Origin: Nemertoderma westbladi
Taxonomy: Eukaryota; Xenacoelomorpha; Nemertodermatida; Nemertodermatidae
Assembly (NCBI GenBank): GCA_032718475.1
Contig: JAUCBJ010001350.1
Span: 1-38,430, forward strand
Direction: 5' to 3'
DNA length: 38,430 nt
In this document: piece after piece, positions 9,618 through 19,316 of the stretch
How the letters are laid out: the number at the start of each line of letters is the position of its first letter
Numbering within the stretch: the stretch's first letter is position 1
Position numbers and translations under genes: made by a program
The notes under the pieces: generated by a model
What the model was told of the DNA's origin: nothing
Database searches by the model: none
What the model saw: only the letters and a program-made list of their open reading frames with translations

Positions 9618-10352
9618 TCAGGTAACAGGATTCATCTTCGTCGTATAGAATCCTTCCATCTCAGAACTTTGGTCTGTGTCGTTCACATCACTGAATTGGA
9701 CATGTAGTTCGGAATCACTTACCTGACTCGGGCTGTTTCGTTCGAATTCAGTGTGCAACAAGAGATGATGTTTTGCGCCATACTTCGCACACCTTGTGTC
9801 GGAGTAACAGGTTCGCCTTTGGTGTCCTTGTCTGAGGCAATTATAACACAACCGCTTATCCCACATGACTTCCCGTCTATCCTGTAATGATTTCTTTAGT
9901 AATTCATCATCACACACATTCAAACGGTGGGTCCCGTCACATAGCGCACATTTCGGTTTGATATTACTTATCTTATTTTGAGTAACGTTGTGCACACTCA
10001 TTCTTTCTTCGGGCTTTCTTACCTGAATTCTCTTAGGAGACGTAGGAGGAGTTTTTCTTACCTGTTCTCTCCTGTCATTGGTTCGAGACTTGAATTTACT
10101 TACATCTTTAGGAGTTTTATTGACATAATAAGATCTTTCAGTGTCTCTCCCGCTGTCTTCTTCTTGAGAAGCTTGGCTTTCGCCGTCGTCGGTATAACAT
10201 ACTGATGTTACCTTTCTCCTAGAAACGGGTTTCTCACTTACCTTGTTTTCTGGTGTCTTCTCTCTGGACTGCTTTAGGAGCTGTAATTTCACTTCTCCAT
10301 CTAAGAATGACATGAGATCAGCCATGGTCGGGTCTCGTCGTTGTTGTTCCAT
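9618..10352 (-). CDS. BEL/Pao Gag C-terminal part with zinc knuckles
   Basis: The 244-aa frame resembles the nucleocapsid end of BEL/Pao Gag. It carries a cluster CALC-x4-H-x4-C, a second beginning CYNCLRQGH, and a third element where Tyr replaces the second Cys (CAKYGAKHH), so one zinc ligand is lost. The ATG at 10352 lies two bases after the Gag stop (TAA-TC-ATG), and the open frame overlaps the end of Gag by only about 12 nt in the -1 relation. The sequence following the ATG looks like the normal continuation of Gag, so this is either a frameshifted Gag or one made by termination-reinitiation. The C-terminal end overlaps the open Pol frame. Confidence 0.82.
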   Translation of the reverse strand: MEQQRRDPTMADLMSFLDGEVKLQLLKQSREKTPENKVSEKPVSRRKVTSVCYTDDGESQASQEEDSGRDTERSYYVNKTPKDVSKFKSRTNDRREQVRKTPPTSPKRIQVRKPEERMSVHNVTQNKISNIKPKCALCDGTHRLNVCDDELLKKSLQDRREVMWDKRLCYNCLRQGHQRRTCYSDTRCAKYGAKHHLLLHTEFERNSPSQVSDSELHVQFSDVNDTDQSSEMEGFYTTKMNPVT

Positions 10353-10354
10353 GA

Positions 10355-13120
10355 TTATAACACTTTCTTATCCCAGCGTGTACCTACTCCACCCTTCGGT
10401 AAAGTAGAGGCCACGGCTCCAATAACCATAGAACTCTGATATTCATGAGACTTACCTAGCCAATCGAATTGTCTACAAATCTCTTGAATCTCATCGGAAA
10501 ACTCTATAATCCCGCTGCTAATGAACTTTCGGGGTGCTACCAATTTTGCATACAAATATTTAGCTATGTTATTCCTATTACCATACCTGATGTTTAGTGT
10601 ATCCCAAACTTGTCTTAATCCATCTGGATGTCCAATAAACTTTAACGCCATTAACTTGGGAGATCCTTCCAAGCACTCGATAAGGAATCTAAGTTTCTCT
10701 CCTTTAGATAGCACAGAGTTCTGTATGTTATCTTTGTAATATTCATTAAAAGGTAACCATTTCATCTCATCTCCATTGAACTTGACGATCTCTCCCACCT
10801 TTACCGCTTGACGGGCTTCGGTTCTAGCCATTTGACGCGTAAAACTTTCTTGGGCCATCGTGTTATTTAATATTGAGTTATCTGTATATAAATTTCTCGG
10901 ATTATGATCAGGTCTATATGGAATATCATTGTCAACAGGTTTATAATTACCCTTAATAGGGTTTACTATAGGAGTTTCCACTTCACTAGCAGTATAGATG
11001 CGTGTAGGCTCCACACCTTGCGCATGTGATACCTCAGACCCAACGGGTTGACACATTTTTACCGGGGGTGGTGGTGGTGGTATACCTCTTTGGGTATTTA
11101 CTAATTTATCGCGTTCTAACGCGATACTTTGCTGCACTTCTTGCAACTCTAACCTACTTTCCCTTACTGTGCCCTTGAACTGCTGAACAGTCTCCTGCAT
11201 CTGCCCGAGCAGGAGATCCATCCCCCGCCGTCTCTCATCCACCCACTCAACCGCCGAAGCGGGAGCCGCCAACGTTGTAGCGGGCAGACGAGGGACAACG
11301 GGCGACAAATCATTAATATTCCGCTCGGAGTCCAGGACATGAACATTTTCAGGGGTGGTTCTGTGGGGCACAGGTAGCTTAGTGCTGTGCAGAGGGAATT
11401 TAGAGGTAATTTCTGGGAGTACAGGTGTTTCTATCACTGAAGGGATGGCGTCGAGAACAGGCCTAATTATTTCAGGCCCATCTACTATAGTAGGGAGTCT
11501 TTCTATTTTAATTATTTGGTCTGTGGGTTCTGTACTACCTAAGTCTGGGTTAGTTAGTTGCTTTCTAACAGCTGGGGGCAAATCAGGCAATTTATGACGG
11601 TGGGACATTCTTCTACGCCTACTTAGACGAGATCTATTTCCTCCGCCTTCAGGATCGGTGGTATCGCCTTCATCAGAGGATGTAAATCCCTGTCGTTTGG
11701 GAGTAGATCGATTCATCATCTGCATATGACTAGCTGTTAACTGTTTATTTATGCAGTCTTGATTCTCTTGAATATTTTCCAATTCTAGTTGGGCAATCTC
11801 TTCAGACGCTCTCCGTTCTGCTTCTGCCGCTGCCACTGCCGCTTTTCTTTCCACTTCGGCAGCTTTTCTTTCCGCTTCTGCCTCTGCCGCTACCGCCTTT
11901 CTTTCCGCTTCCGCCGCTGCCATTGCTGCTGCCACTGCCGCTGTCTTTCTGTCTTCTATACGTTTTTTCTTTACTTGTTCTTCTTGGACTCTAGCGATGC
12001 GGAGGCGTTCATCAAATTTAGCTTGGTTCGCAGCTATCATATCCGCATCTATTGCGTCCAACACAAGCTTGGCTCCTTCACTATTAGGGCTAAGTCCATC
12101 TAGCCTTCTCCTCAACTCTTCATCTCCTACAAAACGTTGATAGTCCGACTGATAGATGTCAATAGCATCCCTCTTATGCGGTTTCTCTGCCGTCGCTTCA
12201 CTTTCCACTTGGGAAAATGTAGCGTCTGTTGATTCTCCATGGGTTGAGTGCTCAGCCAGCTGAGATTTCCACTGGGCAGTTCCTTGAACTTGGAGACTCA
12301 CCCGCTGAAACCAAGTCTTTATGGCAACTTGCAACGACGTGTCTTGTCTTCTTTTAGAAGCCTCCTCAAAGGCCGATAAGATTAGCCTGATTCGTAGAAT
12401 TCTTTCTCTAACTTGATAAAGCAGCTCTCCCTGCTCTTGAGGTCCTTGGGGTTGTCGAAACAGTTGTTCCTTTAATCGCTCCATAGAGCTGAAGAATCCC
12501 TGTACGTATCCTGCTGCTGACCTCTTCCACACAGCTGGATCGCTGGTTTCTTTTGTCACTCCCATCCTGTGTATGTCTTCCCAGGCAGCTTCCGATAAGT
12601 CAAACGTGAGTCCGGGTCTGGGGAAGTTCCATTGCGACTCGACAATAGAATTCAGTTCTTCCCTTGTGTATCCCGCATAACTATCCTTGGTCGATCGCTT
12701 ACTTCTCGCCCAATCAATCTGGTGTTCCTCCACCGCAATCAATACCCTAGCGAGTACGGCTGCAGGAAGGATGAGAAGGGGATCCGAATAAACCGTATCT
12801 GCCATCTTAGCTCCGCGCTCGGGTGTCAGCTCTACAGTATCCGCACCACTGGAGCTGTCGGTCCGCGGAGAAATAAGTTCTCGGCTCGAGTGTTGCTGCT
12901 GTTCCGCTGCTTCTTGATCCCGCTTGACCTGAGCTCGAGTGCCTATGATAGACCTACGATGTTGGACTAGCCTAGGGTCTGATATTACTACTGGGGGAAT
13001 GATCTTTCTTACAGTAGGAGGTGAATTGAACTTCGGTCTCACACGTTCCACACTCCTGTCTGGGTCACAGATGGTTGTATCTAGGAGACTGTCTGACAGG
13101 TTTTGCTTTGTGTCAGACAT
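10355..13120 (-). CDS. gag: Long Gag protein (921 aa) of the BEL/Pao element
   Basis: The last 130 residues contain the retroelement Gag core typical of BEL/Pao (DUF1759-like), recognisable from KFNGDEMKWLPFNEYY, EKLRFLIECLEGSP and the QVWDTLNIRYGN stretch. Ahead of it lies an unusually long N-terminal part: a charged segment, an Ala/Glu/Lys-rich coiled coil at about residues 385-450 with repeats of AEAERKAA, a Ser/Arg-rich segment, and a proline run (GIPPPPPP). Typical Gag proteins of this group are roughly half this length. The ATG at 13120 is the first in a continuously open frame and is preceded by the leader. The ORF is intact and ends at TAA beside the next start. It should form the particle shell. 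Confidence 0.85.
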   Translation of the reverse strand: MSDTKQNLSDSLLDTTICDPDRSVERVRPKFNSPPTVRKIIPPVVISDPRLVQHRRSIIGTRAQVKRDQEAAEQQQHSSRELISPRTDSSSGADTVELTPERGAKMADTVYSDPLLILPAAVLARVLIAVEEHQIDWARSKRSTKDSYAGYTREELNSIVESQWNFPRPGLTFDLSEAAWEDIHRMGVTKETSDPAVWKRSAAGYVQGFFSSMERLKEQLFRQPQGPQEQGELLYQVRERILRIRLILSAFEEASKRRQDTSLQVAIKTWFQRVSLQVQGTAQWKSQLAEHSTHGESTDATFSQVESEATAEKPHKRDAIDIYQSDYQRFVGDEELRRRLDGLSPNSEGAKLVLDAIDADMIAANQAKFDERLRIARVQEEQVKKKRIEDRKTAAVAAAMAAAEAERKAVAAEAEAERKAAEVERKAAVAAAEAERRASEEIAQLELENIQENQDCINKQLTASHMQMMNRSTPKRQGFTSSDEGDTTDPEGGGNRSRLSRRRRMSHRHKLPDLPPAVRKQLTNPDLGSTEPTDQIIKIERLPTIVDGPEIIRPVLDAIPSVIETPVLPEITSKFPLHSTKLPVPHRTTPENVHVLDSERNINDLSPVVPRLPATTLAAPASAVEWVDERRRGMDLLLGQMQETVQQFKGTVRESRLELQEVQQSIALERDKLVNTQRGIPPPPPPVKMCQPVGSEVSHAQGVEPTRIYTASEVETPIVNPIKGNYKPVDNDIPYRPDHNPRNLYTDNSILNNTMAQESFTRQMARTEARQAVKVGEIVKFNGDEMKWLPFNEYYKDNIQNSVLSKGEKLRFLIECLEGSPKLMALKFIGHPDGLRQVWDTLNIRYGNRNNIAKYLYAKLVAPRKFISSGIIEFSDEIQEICRQFDWLGKSHEYQSSMVIGAVASTLPKGGVGTRWDKKVL

Positions 13121-13256
13121 GTTTGTTTGTACAGTTGAATGCCTACTGCTATATTACAGTTTAAGCAAGTCTATTAATTCAGTATCACTGTTAGCCTAGT
13201 AATTAATTACCGATATCGTTACTATATGTAACGTGATATATATACAATATATTAGA

Positions 13257-13508
13257 ATACCAGTATACACTTATAGTATATATATAAGTATTATTACAGA
13301 CTAGGTTTGTCACAGAATACCGGTATATAATTTTAGCACAACTATATATATAAATATATAATAGGCCTATCGTGAATACCGGTATACAGCTTACACTTAT
13401 AGTATATATAAGTATAATTATGGACTAGAATTAATTACAGAATACCGGTATAATTTCGGCCTAAATTTATAGAAATAAATACAATGAGCCTATTGTAAAT
13501 ACCGGTAT
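13257..13508. repeat. Five spaced copies of the palindrome ATACCGGTAT
   Basis: The palindrome occurs at 13317, 13376, 13442 and 13499, with a one-mismatch copy ATACCAGTAT at 13257. Spacings are 57-66 bp. Several copies are linked by related CTTATAGTATATATA blocks, so this is a diverged tandem repeat of about 60 bp. It lies directly upstream of the Gag start in the RNA leader. Confidence 0.75.
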
Positions 13509-14455
13509 GTCAATTATTTTTAGAATAATTGAATTTCTGAATTTTAGGGGTTACTTGGTTACTTTACGTTACTTGATTACCGTTATTTAAGCAGTAGTCC
13601 AACTGATATTAAGACCTAATTGTTGTAAGACAGGCCTACTATTTTATAAATCGGTTTGAGTTGATTTATAGTATATATATACCCGTATAATGGGTTTTGT
13701 CAATATTTGAAATAAATGTTATTATTTCTAGGAAGGAGTCACTGCACAGGAGCTGTACGCTCTCAGTGAAGTGCTACTTGTTGGACACTAAAACAAATAA
13801 TTCTAATTTACCTAAGTTACTTAATACTACAAATTACGTACAATTCGGGGTGAGATTACAATCTCTAAATAAACACAAAAAATTACACGTACAAATTTTT
13901 AGGGTAATTTTACAAGAAGTCTACAAACCAGCCTAACAAAGGGTTAGAATATCTGGTTATTGCAATGGACAGGGTACTACGGTATTTGAAAATAACGAAG
14001 CAGTAGTAAATATACTGCGTTGTCCAGATAGGAAAATACCACCGTCTGACGACTTATAGCCGTATCGCTATAAGTACTACGTTATGTATCATGGAGTGTT
14101 CCTACCTAGAAGTTAATTACCGCGGTCTACCATAACCAACGTGCCTATTAACCACTTTACAACACAAATATACTGCCTACACACTAATTACCTTTGGAAA
14201 GCACTGTACACTAAACCCTAAATTAGATACAAGTACTTATGCAACAAATAATCAGCAGTTAGAAATACTTGTACAGCTAAAAGAACCACGGTATCTGCTG
14301 GAGTGACCAGGGCACAAAATCACCAGTCTTTACCTACGCCAAGCAGCCCTGATATAGTACTGGGGTTAATTTAACTATAACGGTATATATAACAAGCACA
14401 ATTACTGTAGGAATAAACTTGGGGATATGAATGTTGCGAATAATCGCATAAACTC

Positions 14456-15037
14456 TGAATAATAAATATTACGCTACGCGTACAGACTACTCAAACAAAA
14501 TGCAGACCAAATGCTGACAGACTACTATCAAGCCTAAACAAACTACGGTATATGCAGACTCCGAAATGGTTAGTTAGTATGCGTTCTAACCGAGTAGTAC
14601 GACTTATTCTTTAAGGGGGATTGACCTCACAACACTGGAAGCCCCTACGTTCCTAACTAGTACTTTATCGGACATACACTCTACACACACCGCAATCTCT
14701 TCAGACCTAACAACAGCCAGACAACAATCCAGCCTACAAATTATCTAAATAAGAAATATTACGCTACCCGTACAGACTACACAAACTAAAATACAGACCA
14801 AACGCTGGCAGACTACTATCAAGCCTAAACAAACTACAGTATATGCAGACTCCGAAATGGTTAGTTAGTATGCGTTCTAACCGAGTAGTACGACTTATTC
14901 TTTCGAGGGGATTTACCTCACAGCACTGGAAGCCCCTACGTTCCTAACTAGTACTTTTTCGGACATACGCTCTACACACACTACAATCTCCTCAGACTTA
15001 ACAACAGTCAGACAACAGTCCAGCCTACAAATTATCT
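14456..15037. repeat. Tandem duplication, period 291 bp, in the leader
   Basis: Two copies meet at about 14747. Landmarks such as TAGTTAGTATGCGTTCTAAC (14571 and 14862) and ACAAATTATCT (14736 and 15027) are exactly 291 bp apart. The copies differ by scattered substitutions. Confidence 0.85.
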
Positions 15038-15318
15038 GTATAATCTGGGCAGGCTTACACGTCTTCTGCTCAATATTAACCTACAAGTAAATAAAACTGA
15101 CAGAAATAAGTAAGCTCCAAAAGAAACAAGGGGTGTACAGGCCCTAATCTCTTAAACAGCCTACCGGTATACAATATCACAATCGAAATAATACTAGTAC
15201 CTGTACTGCAGTAAGTACCGGTTCGGGTGGTTAGGTAGTTATGCCTACTAGTTACCGGTCGACCAGTACTTTTGCCCCTTTTATTGCCTACGTGCAATAA
15301 AGAAGCTATATCTGTTAT

Positions 15319-16487
15319 TGTTCGCGCTTTTAGACCTTTAGCAGTTTAACCTGCCAAATTTAAATGTCTTCTAGATTATAAATCGACTTTAGCCTATGAC
15401 GAGTATTTGTTACACTACATTAGCCGAAGCCAGTCTATGCGCGACCATTCACCCGCTGGATATACCCGGGAGACTGGATTCGGAGGCTTGACCTTATTGC
15501 GGCGTAGGCCTACTGTATTATTCGACTGATCGTTAAGATATAATTTCTGACCAATATTATTCACTTTCGGGAAATATTAACAGTTCCTTTAGGACGTGGC
15601 GCTCTAAATATGTAAACAGAGTTATGACTTACACTAGACACAATGGGATGGCTATGGATTCACGTATAAAGCGCATTCTTTAGGAGATGCTTTGTTATCA
15701 ATCACAATCATGCACACTACTGCATAATGCTGCACACCGATCTGCCGACCTTCACTAAATTTAGTCACATATAAAGAGAACAACGACCGATACATGTAGT
15801 GCCTATGAAATAGCATTAGATTCACTTCAAAAACACTTTAATGTAAGTCGCAATCGTTATATGTAACCGGTCTCTCTTACCTTCAGTATATCAAGAAGAT
15901 TGAGGGTTTTATAATTATTTATCGATATTCCAAATATAATAATATTCCATCAACTGATATAATTAATGACCAACAGTAAATAGCAGTAAAAATGCGGTGT
16001 TTGTAGTTGACAATATGATTTGCATTGATTAGTTTGTTTGATTGTACAGATATACGTTTCGATGATCAAGCCTACTAATGTTTGGTTAAAGCCTGAAACC
16101 ACAGATATTCCAAAGCCGGTCTTCTGGCATCAGGAAAAAAGGTAAACATAAACAGTAATGCATTGCGCGATTTCCCGGAGGTTTCTGTACAAAAAACAGG
16201 AGAATCGCTGTGATTGGTTGTCCGAACAAAGAGACAAAGGAAAAGCTACACGTGTACAGATCAGCTGTTAGCCGTCGTCATAGTAACTACACTGTGTCAA
16301 GAGGATTTTAGCGTATTGCGACATAAAATTGCTAGTTATGTCCGCTAAAGTACACATACAGAAGAAATGGCTTTTTATGTCCACTAAAACACCGGTACAG
16401 TAATTAAACGTTTTTTTATGTCCGTTAAACCAACTACAGAGTACGTTGCGGGGAAAATAACCAGCTAATTCCGCAAAAGCTTTTACA
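15319..16487 (-). repeat. 5' LTR of the BEL/Pao element
   Basis: 1169 bp, begins TGTTCGCGC and ends CTTTTACA on the plus strand. Because all coding frames are on the minus strand and lie to its left, this copy should contain the promoter. A specific core promoter could not be singled out. Confidence 0.92.
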
Positions 16488-16492
16488 CATAG
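16488..16492. repeat. Target-site duplication, right copy (catag)
   Basis: Matches 845-849 exactly and lies directly outside the right LTR, confirming that the two LTRs belong to one insertion. Confidence 0.85.
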
Positions 16493-16559
16493 CATTACAG
16501 TATATGGACATGTGAAAGGTACTGTATGTTAACTTATGTGAATCTCGAATCGAAAATCG

Positions 16560-16930
16560 AATCTTGACACCAACCAATGCCAAGTCAGGGTCTCACGATA
16601 GTCACGGGCTATCCACCATGCATATTCTCTCCATGGGGCTGCCAAAATACAAGATTGTGCACAGGCTGGTCCTCACGGCGAAAGCAATGTCCTGCAAAGC
16701 GGAGGTGGCTTTGTTCTAGTGTTAAGCTTGGGGGAACCAATGGGACACCTCCAATGTTATATAGTGTCTGGTTGGAGATGTGGGTATTGTAGTGGACACA
16801 ATGAACCCGGCGTAGCATTCGTGTAAAAGAGATTTGGTGTCCTCAGCAGTTAGAGCCCAGCATGGACTCCCATACAGGAGTACTGGAACTAATGCTGCTC
16901 TAAATAATCGGACCTAAGGTTTCCGATGAA
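16560..16930 (-). pseudogene. LINE reverse-transcriptase C-terminal relic
   Basis: On the minus strand the frames contain LFRAALVPVLLYGS, then ECYAGF / MLRRV and LRFAGHCFRREDQPV, which are landmarks of the region after the RT catalytic core in many invertebrate LINEs. The matching segments are spread over different frames, so the copy is frameshifted and dead. It belongs to the repeat DNA that the BEL element split. Confidence 0.7.
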
Positions 16931-17006
16931 TTCTGTGTGAAGTGTGACTTCCAAATCCTGGAAAGCACATCCAATACTCCCCAGCCCATGCCTCTCCCTT
17001 ACGTTT

Positions 17007-17233
17007 AGCATAGCATTCTTAATGCATGCTGCATTGGTGGTTTGCATGGTGGTGGTGGTGACAAAATGTTTTTGATAAGACGGCAATGCAGGAGGCCGAT
17101 TATAGTAGTAGTAGTATCAGAGATGTACAGTATTTCTTCACTATTTAGCGATTGTTAACAGAAAGTTTAGCGAATTAGAGCGGAGCGCTATCACATTTAT
17201 CCACTGAGACAAGATCAGAGAAGTGGGGCTGAA
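17007..17233 (-). repeat. Right arm of the degenerate inverted repeat
   Basis: Reverse-complement partner of 320-553. It includes CTATTTAGCGATTGTTAACA and TTATCCACTGAGACAAGAT. It directly adjoins the LINE relic, so the arm may be the 3' part of that LINE family or a separate element. Confidence 0.65.
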
Positions 17234-18050
17234 CTTTCCACTCAAGCTGATTCCGCTCCATAGTGTCATGAGTATTAATAACCAAAACACTACAAAATAT
17301 ATTTATTTCAATATAGAACATAGGTAGAGTATGTAGTGTAGCAGGGAATGAAAGTAGGTCTAAATATGATTAGAAAGTATATCTAGCAGCTCAGTCTAGT
17401 AGGTGGTTTAGTAGTGGTAGTCTAGTAGGTGGGTTAGGCTTTTATTAAGACTGTAAGAAGCATCTTCTCTTGAGTTCCAATAAAGTGTAATTATAATTAA
17501 GACTGAAATTAAGTGGAGGCAGAGTGGATATGGATAAGTATGTACTGTAGTATGTACAGTAATGTGTACTGTTGCCGGCTCTAAAGTGTTACCAGGTACA
17601 GCTCCGTTTGCAGTTCAACATTCTGGTTGGCCTAGTCTTTGGAGGTTACAAAGTTGTAATTTACTGTATAGAGCATTTCCCGCCATGGTGGATTTGGGTT
17701 GGTAAACAAGGAACTGTTACCCACAGTCTATTTTGCTGCAAATGCTAACTGTATACAGAAATCTTATATTTTTATCAGATTATCATTCAATTTTAGTGCA
17801 TATAATATTTGTGTCTCACGTGTATTGAATAGTCCATAAAGTTGTTTTTATGTTGCCTAGCAGCGGTTGTGGTATTACTGAACTCTCATTGGTAACTACC
17901 TGAGCCAGCATTCTTGTGTCTTATTTGGCTGTTCTATTAATAGTATTATTGTGCCTTATATAGTTGATGTTCTTCCCATCACTTCAGGCGTAACCTAAGA
18001 TCATATTAGCCTGTTGCGAGTTATTGTAACTATAGGGCTCGCAGTATTTC

Positions 18051-18112
18051 ACCTTGCTGCATGCATTTTAAAATCTTGCTGCATGCATTTTAACATCTTG
18101 CTATGTGCATAG
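18051..18112. repeat. Short tandem repeat (CTTGCTGCATGCATTTTA)
   Basis: About two and a half copies of a roughly 24-bp unit containing CTTGCTGCATGCATTTTA. The last copy is degenerate. Confidence 0.7.
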
Positions 18113-18505
18113 TTATTTACTATTATTGCATTACTTTGTTGATGAATATACAGGACCAGAGATAAAACCAACTTGATTTCCACACTGTGAGTGCATATTG
18201 CGCCTTGTCAGTAATAGATTCGGTTCATTTAATGCGAGTGTGTATGTCCATAGTACTGCAATATTATGCCCAACTAGTAAATATCATCTACTAACACTAT
18301 GTATGCAGTACGAGTGAACTGTGCGCTTACCACGCACCGAGTCAACATAATGTCCTACCTGTAATATATATAAGTCATACGTACATTTACTAGCCAACAA
18401 CACAACATAACGGAACGGTTTACACGTAACTATCGCGCCCCTTTGAAGCAGTTTGCAAGCGCCGAGGCCTTATACTTACAGTAATTGATTCTACATTCAG
18501 TTAGA

Positions 18506-18561
18506 TATATATATTAGATAATATATATATACATATATATATTAGATAATATATATATACC
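18506..18561. repeat. AT-rich palindromic tandem repeat
   Basis: Two copies of a unit with TATATATTAGATAATATATA, able to fold on itself. Simple-sequence DNA. Confidence 0.7.
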
Positions 18562-18734
18562 CCTACACTTTCGTGAGTGTTCCTGCTGTGCGGCAGGTAC
18601 CCCAAGGCTCTTGATAACACTCATAAGAGTTACAGACTGACTCGTAACGGCACCTGTAGGTTACCCTCCCGTAAATGCCTTGACAGTCTAACAGTTAATA
18701 ATTACATAGTTTTGTACTGTCGTTTAGCAAAAAA

Positions 18735-19003
18735 TGATGTTTGTTTGCACTATTTGTGCGTGCAGGGGTCTTGCATTGTCAAAAATTTGAAAAGTTATGT
18801 TTTTTTGTGGATGTAGGCCATTTCAGACACTTCTTTCTAGCACTGGGAAAAGTCATATTAAAAAAAAATTTCTTTCTAAATGAATTAATTTTACATGATT
18901 TTGTAAAAAATTTTGTTTGTTTGAACTAATTGTGCGGGGGTCATGTATTGTCAAAAATTGGGATAGTGATGTTTTTTTGTGGTTTTGGGCCATTTCAGAC
19001 ACA
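18735..19003. repeat. Two-copy direct repeat, about 175-bp offset
   Basis: Blocks such as TTGTCAAAAATT, GATGTTTTTTTGTGG and GGCCATTTCAGACAC occur in the same order twice. The copies are diverged with small indels. Confidence 0.7.
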
Positions 19004-19165
19004 CATTTTTTTTTTCGATCTACCCTAAATTTCTACTCGGGACATCTACTTGGAATAATAAGTTTTGGATCCGTTTAATTATAATACAATCTTATCAGTC
19101 AAATCCCATAGAACGTTGTATAATATTATAGTTAATTAATCAATAATTAGCTGTACATATCAGAG

Positions 19166-19171
19166 TTTATT
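19166..19171 (-). terminator. Poly(A) signal of the TNIP-like gene
   Basis: AATAAA on the minus strand, about 145 bp downstream of the stop codon of the last exon. Position and sequence fit a cleavage signal, though AATAAA is common in AT-rich DNA. Confidence 0.5.
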
Positions 19172-19316
19172 CGGGAACTCAAGCTTCGCTCTAACCAGTG
19201 ATATTCGAGATAGATTGAAAGATTAATTGATAAACAGAAGTTTCAGTATTTTTACTACATACATATTTTAGGCCAGCATTGGTTTTGTAAATGAATTATA
19301 GACCGCGACGCCCCTA

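Larger units (their letters stand above)
13121..15318 (-). other. Long untranslated leader of the LTR element
   Basis: 2.2 kb lie between the 5' LTR and Gag with no coding frame that I trust. A minus-strand 73-aa frame at 15076-15297 has no recognisable feature. The leader contains a palindrome series (13257-13508) and a 291-bp tandem duplication (14456-15037). A canonical tRNA primer-binding site ending in TGG was not found immediately after the LTR boundary at 15319. Confidence 0.6.
850..16487 (-). mobile_element. Full-length BEL/Pao-type LTR retrotransposon (15.6 kb)
   Basis: Two LTRs of about 1.17 kb bound the element, begin TG and end CA, and are flanked by the direct repeat catag. All large coding frames are on the minus strand, so the right LTR is 5' and the left one 3'. 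Counting by eye gives roughly 15 differences between the LTRs, about 98-99% identity, so the insertion is recent. Gag has a DUF1759-like core, a separate frame carries Cys/His knuckles, and Pol has protease, RT with YMDD and RNase H, which together identify the BEL/Pao group. The length is about twice the usual 6-10 kb. The excess comes from a 2.2-kb leader, a long Gag N-terminus and 4.7 kb between Pol and the 3' LTR. No integrase core was recognised. Confidence 0.9.
17234..19150. other. Intergenic stretch, no gene seen
   Basis: AT-rich DNA with short direct repeats but no frame with recognisable protein features. It lies downstream of the 3' end of the minus-strand TNIP-like gene. Small repeats inside it are listed separately. 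Confidence 0.5.

Noticed and set aside
9618-9660. A classical -1 slippery heptamer at the Pol frame junction
   Set aside because: No X-XXY-YYZ heptamer was found in the overlap, so programmed shifting is left open rather than claimed.
11789-12103. Cys/Phe/Arg-rich plus-strand ORF
   Set aside because: It is the complement of the Ala/Glu/Lys coiled-coil repeats of Gag.
16577-16792. 71-aa plus-strand ORF
   Set aside because: It lies antisense to the LINE relic, whose minus-strand motifs are recognisable.
18506-18561. Possible replication origin or matrix attachment site in AT-rich palindromes
   Set aside because: Only simple-sequence AT repeats are seen, with nothing specific to support such a role.
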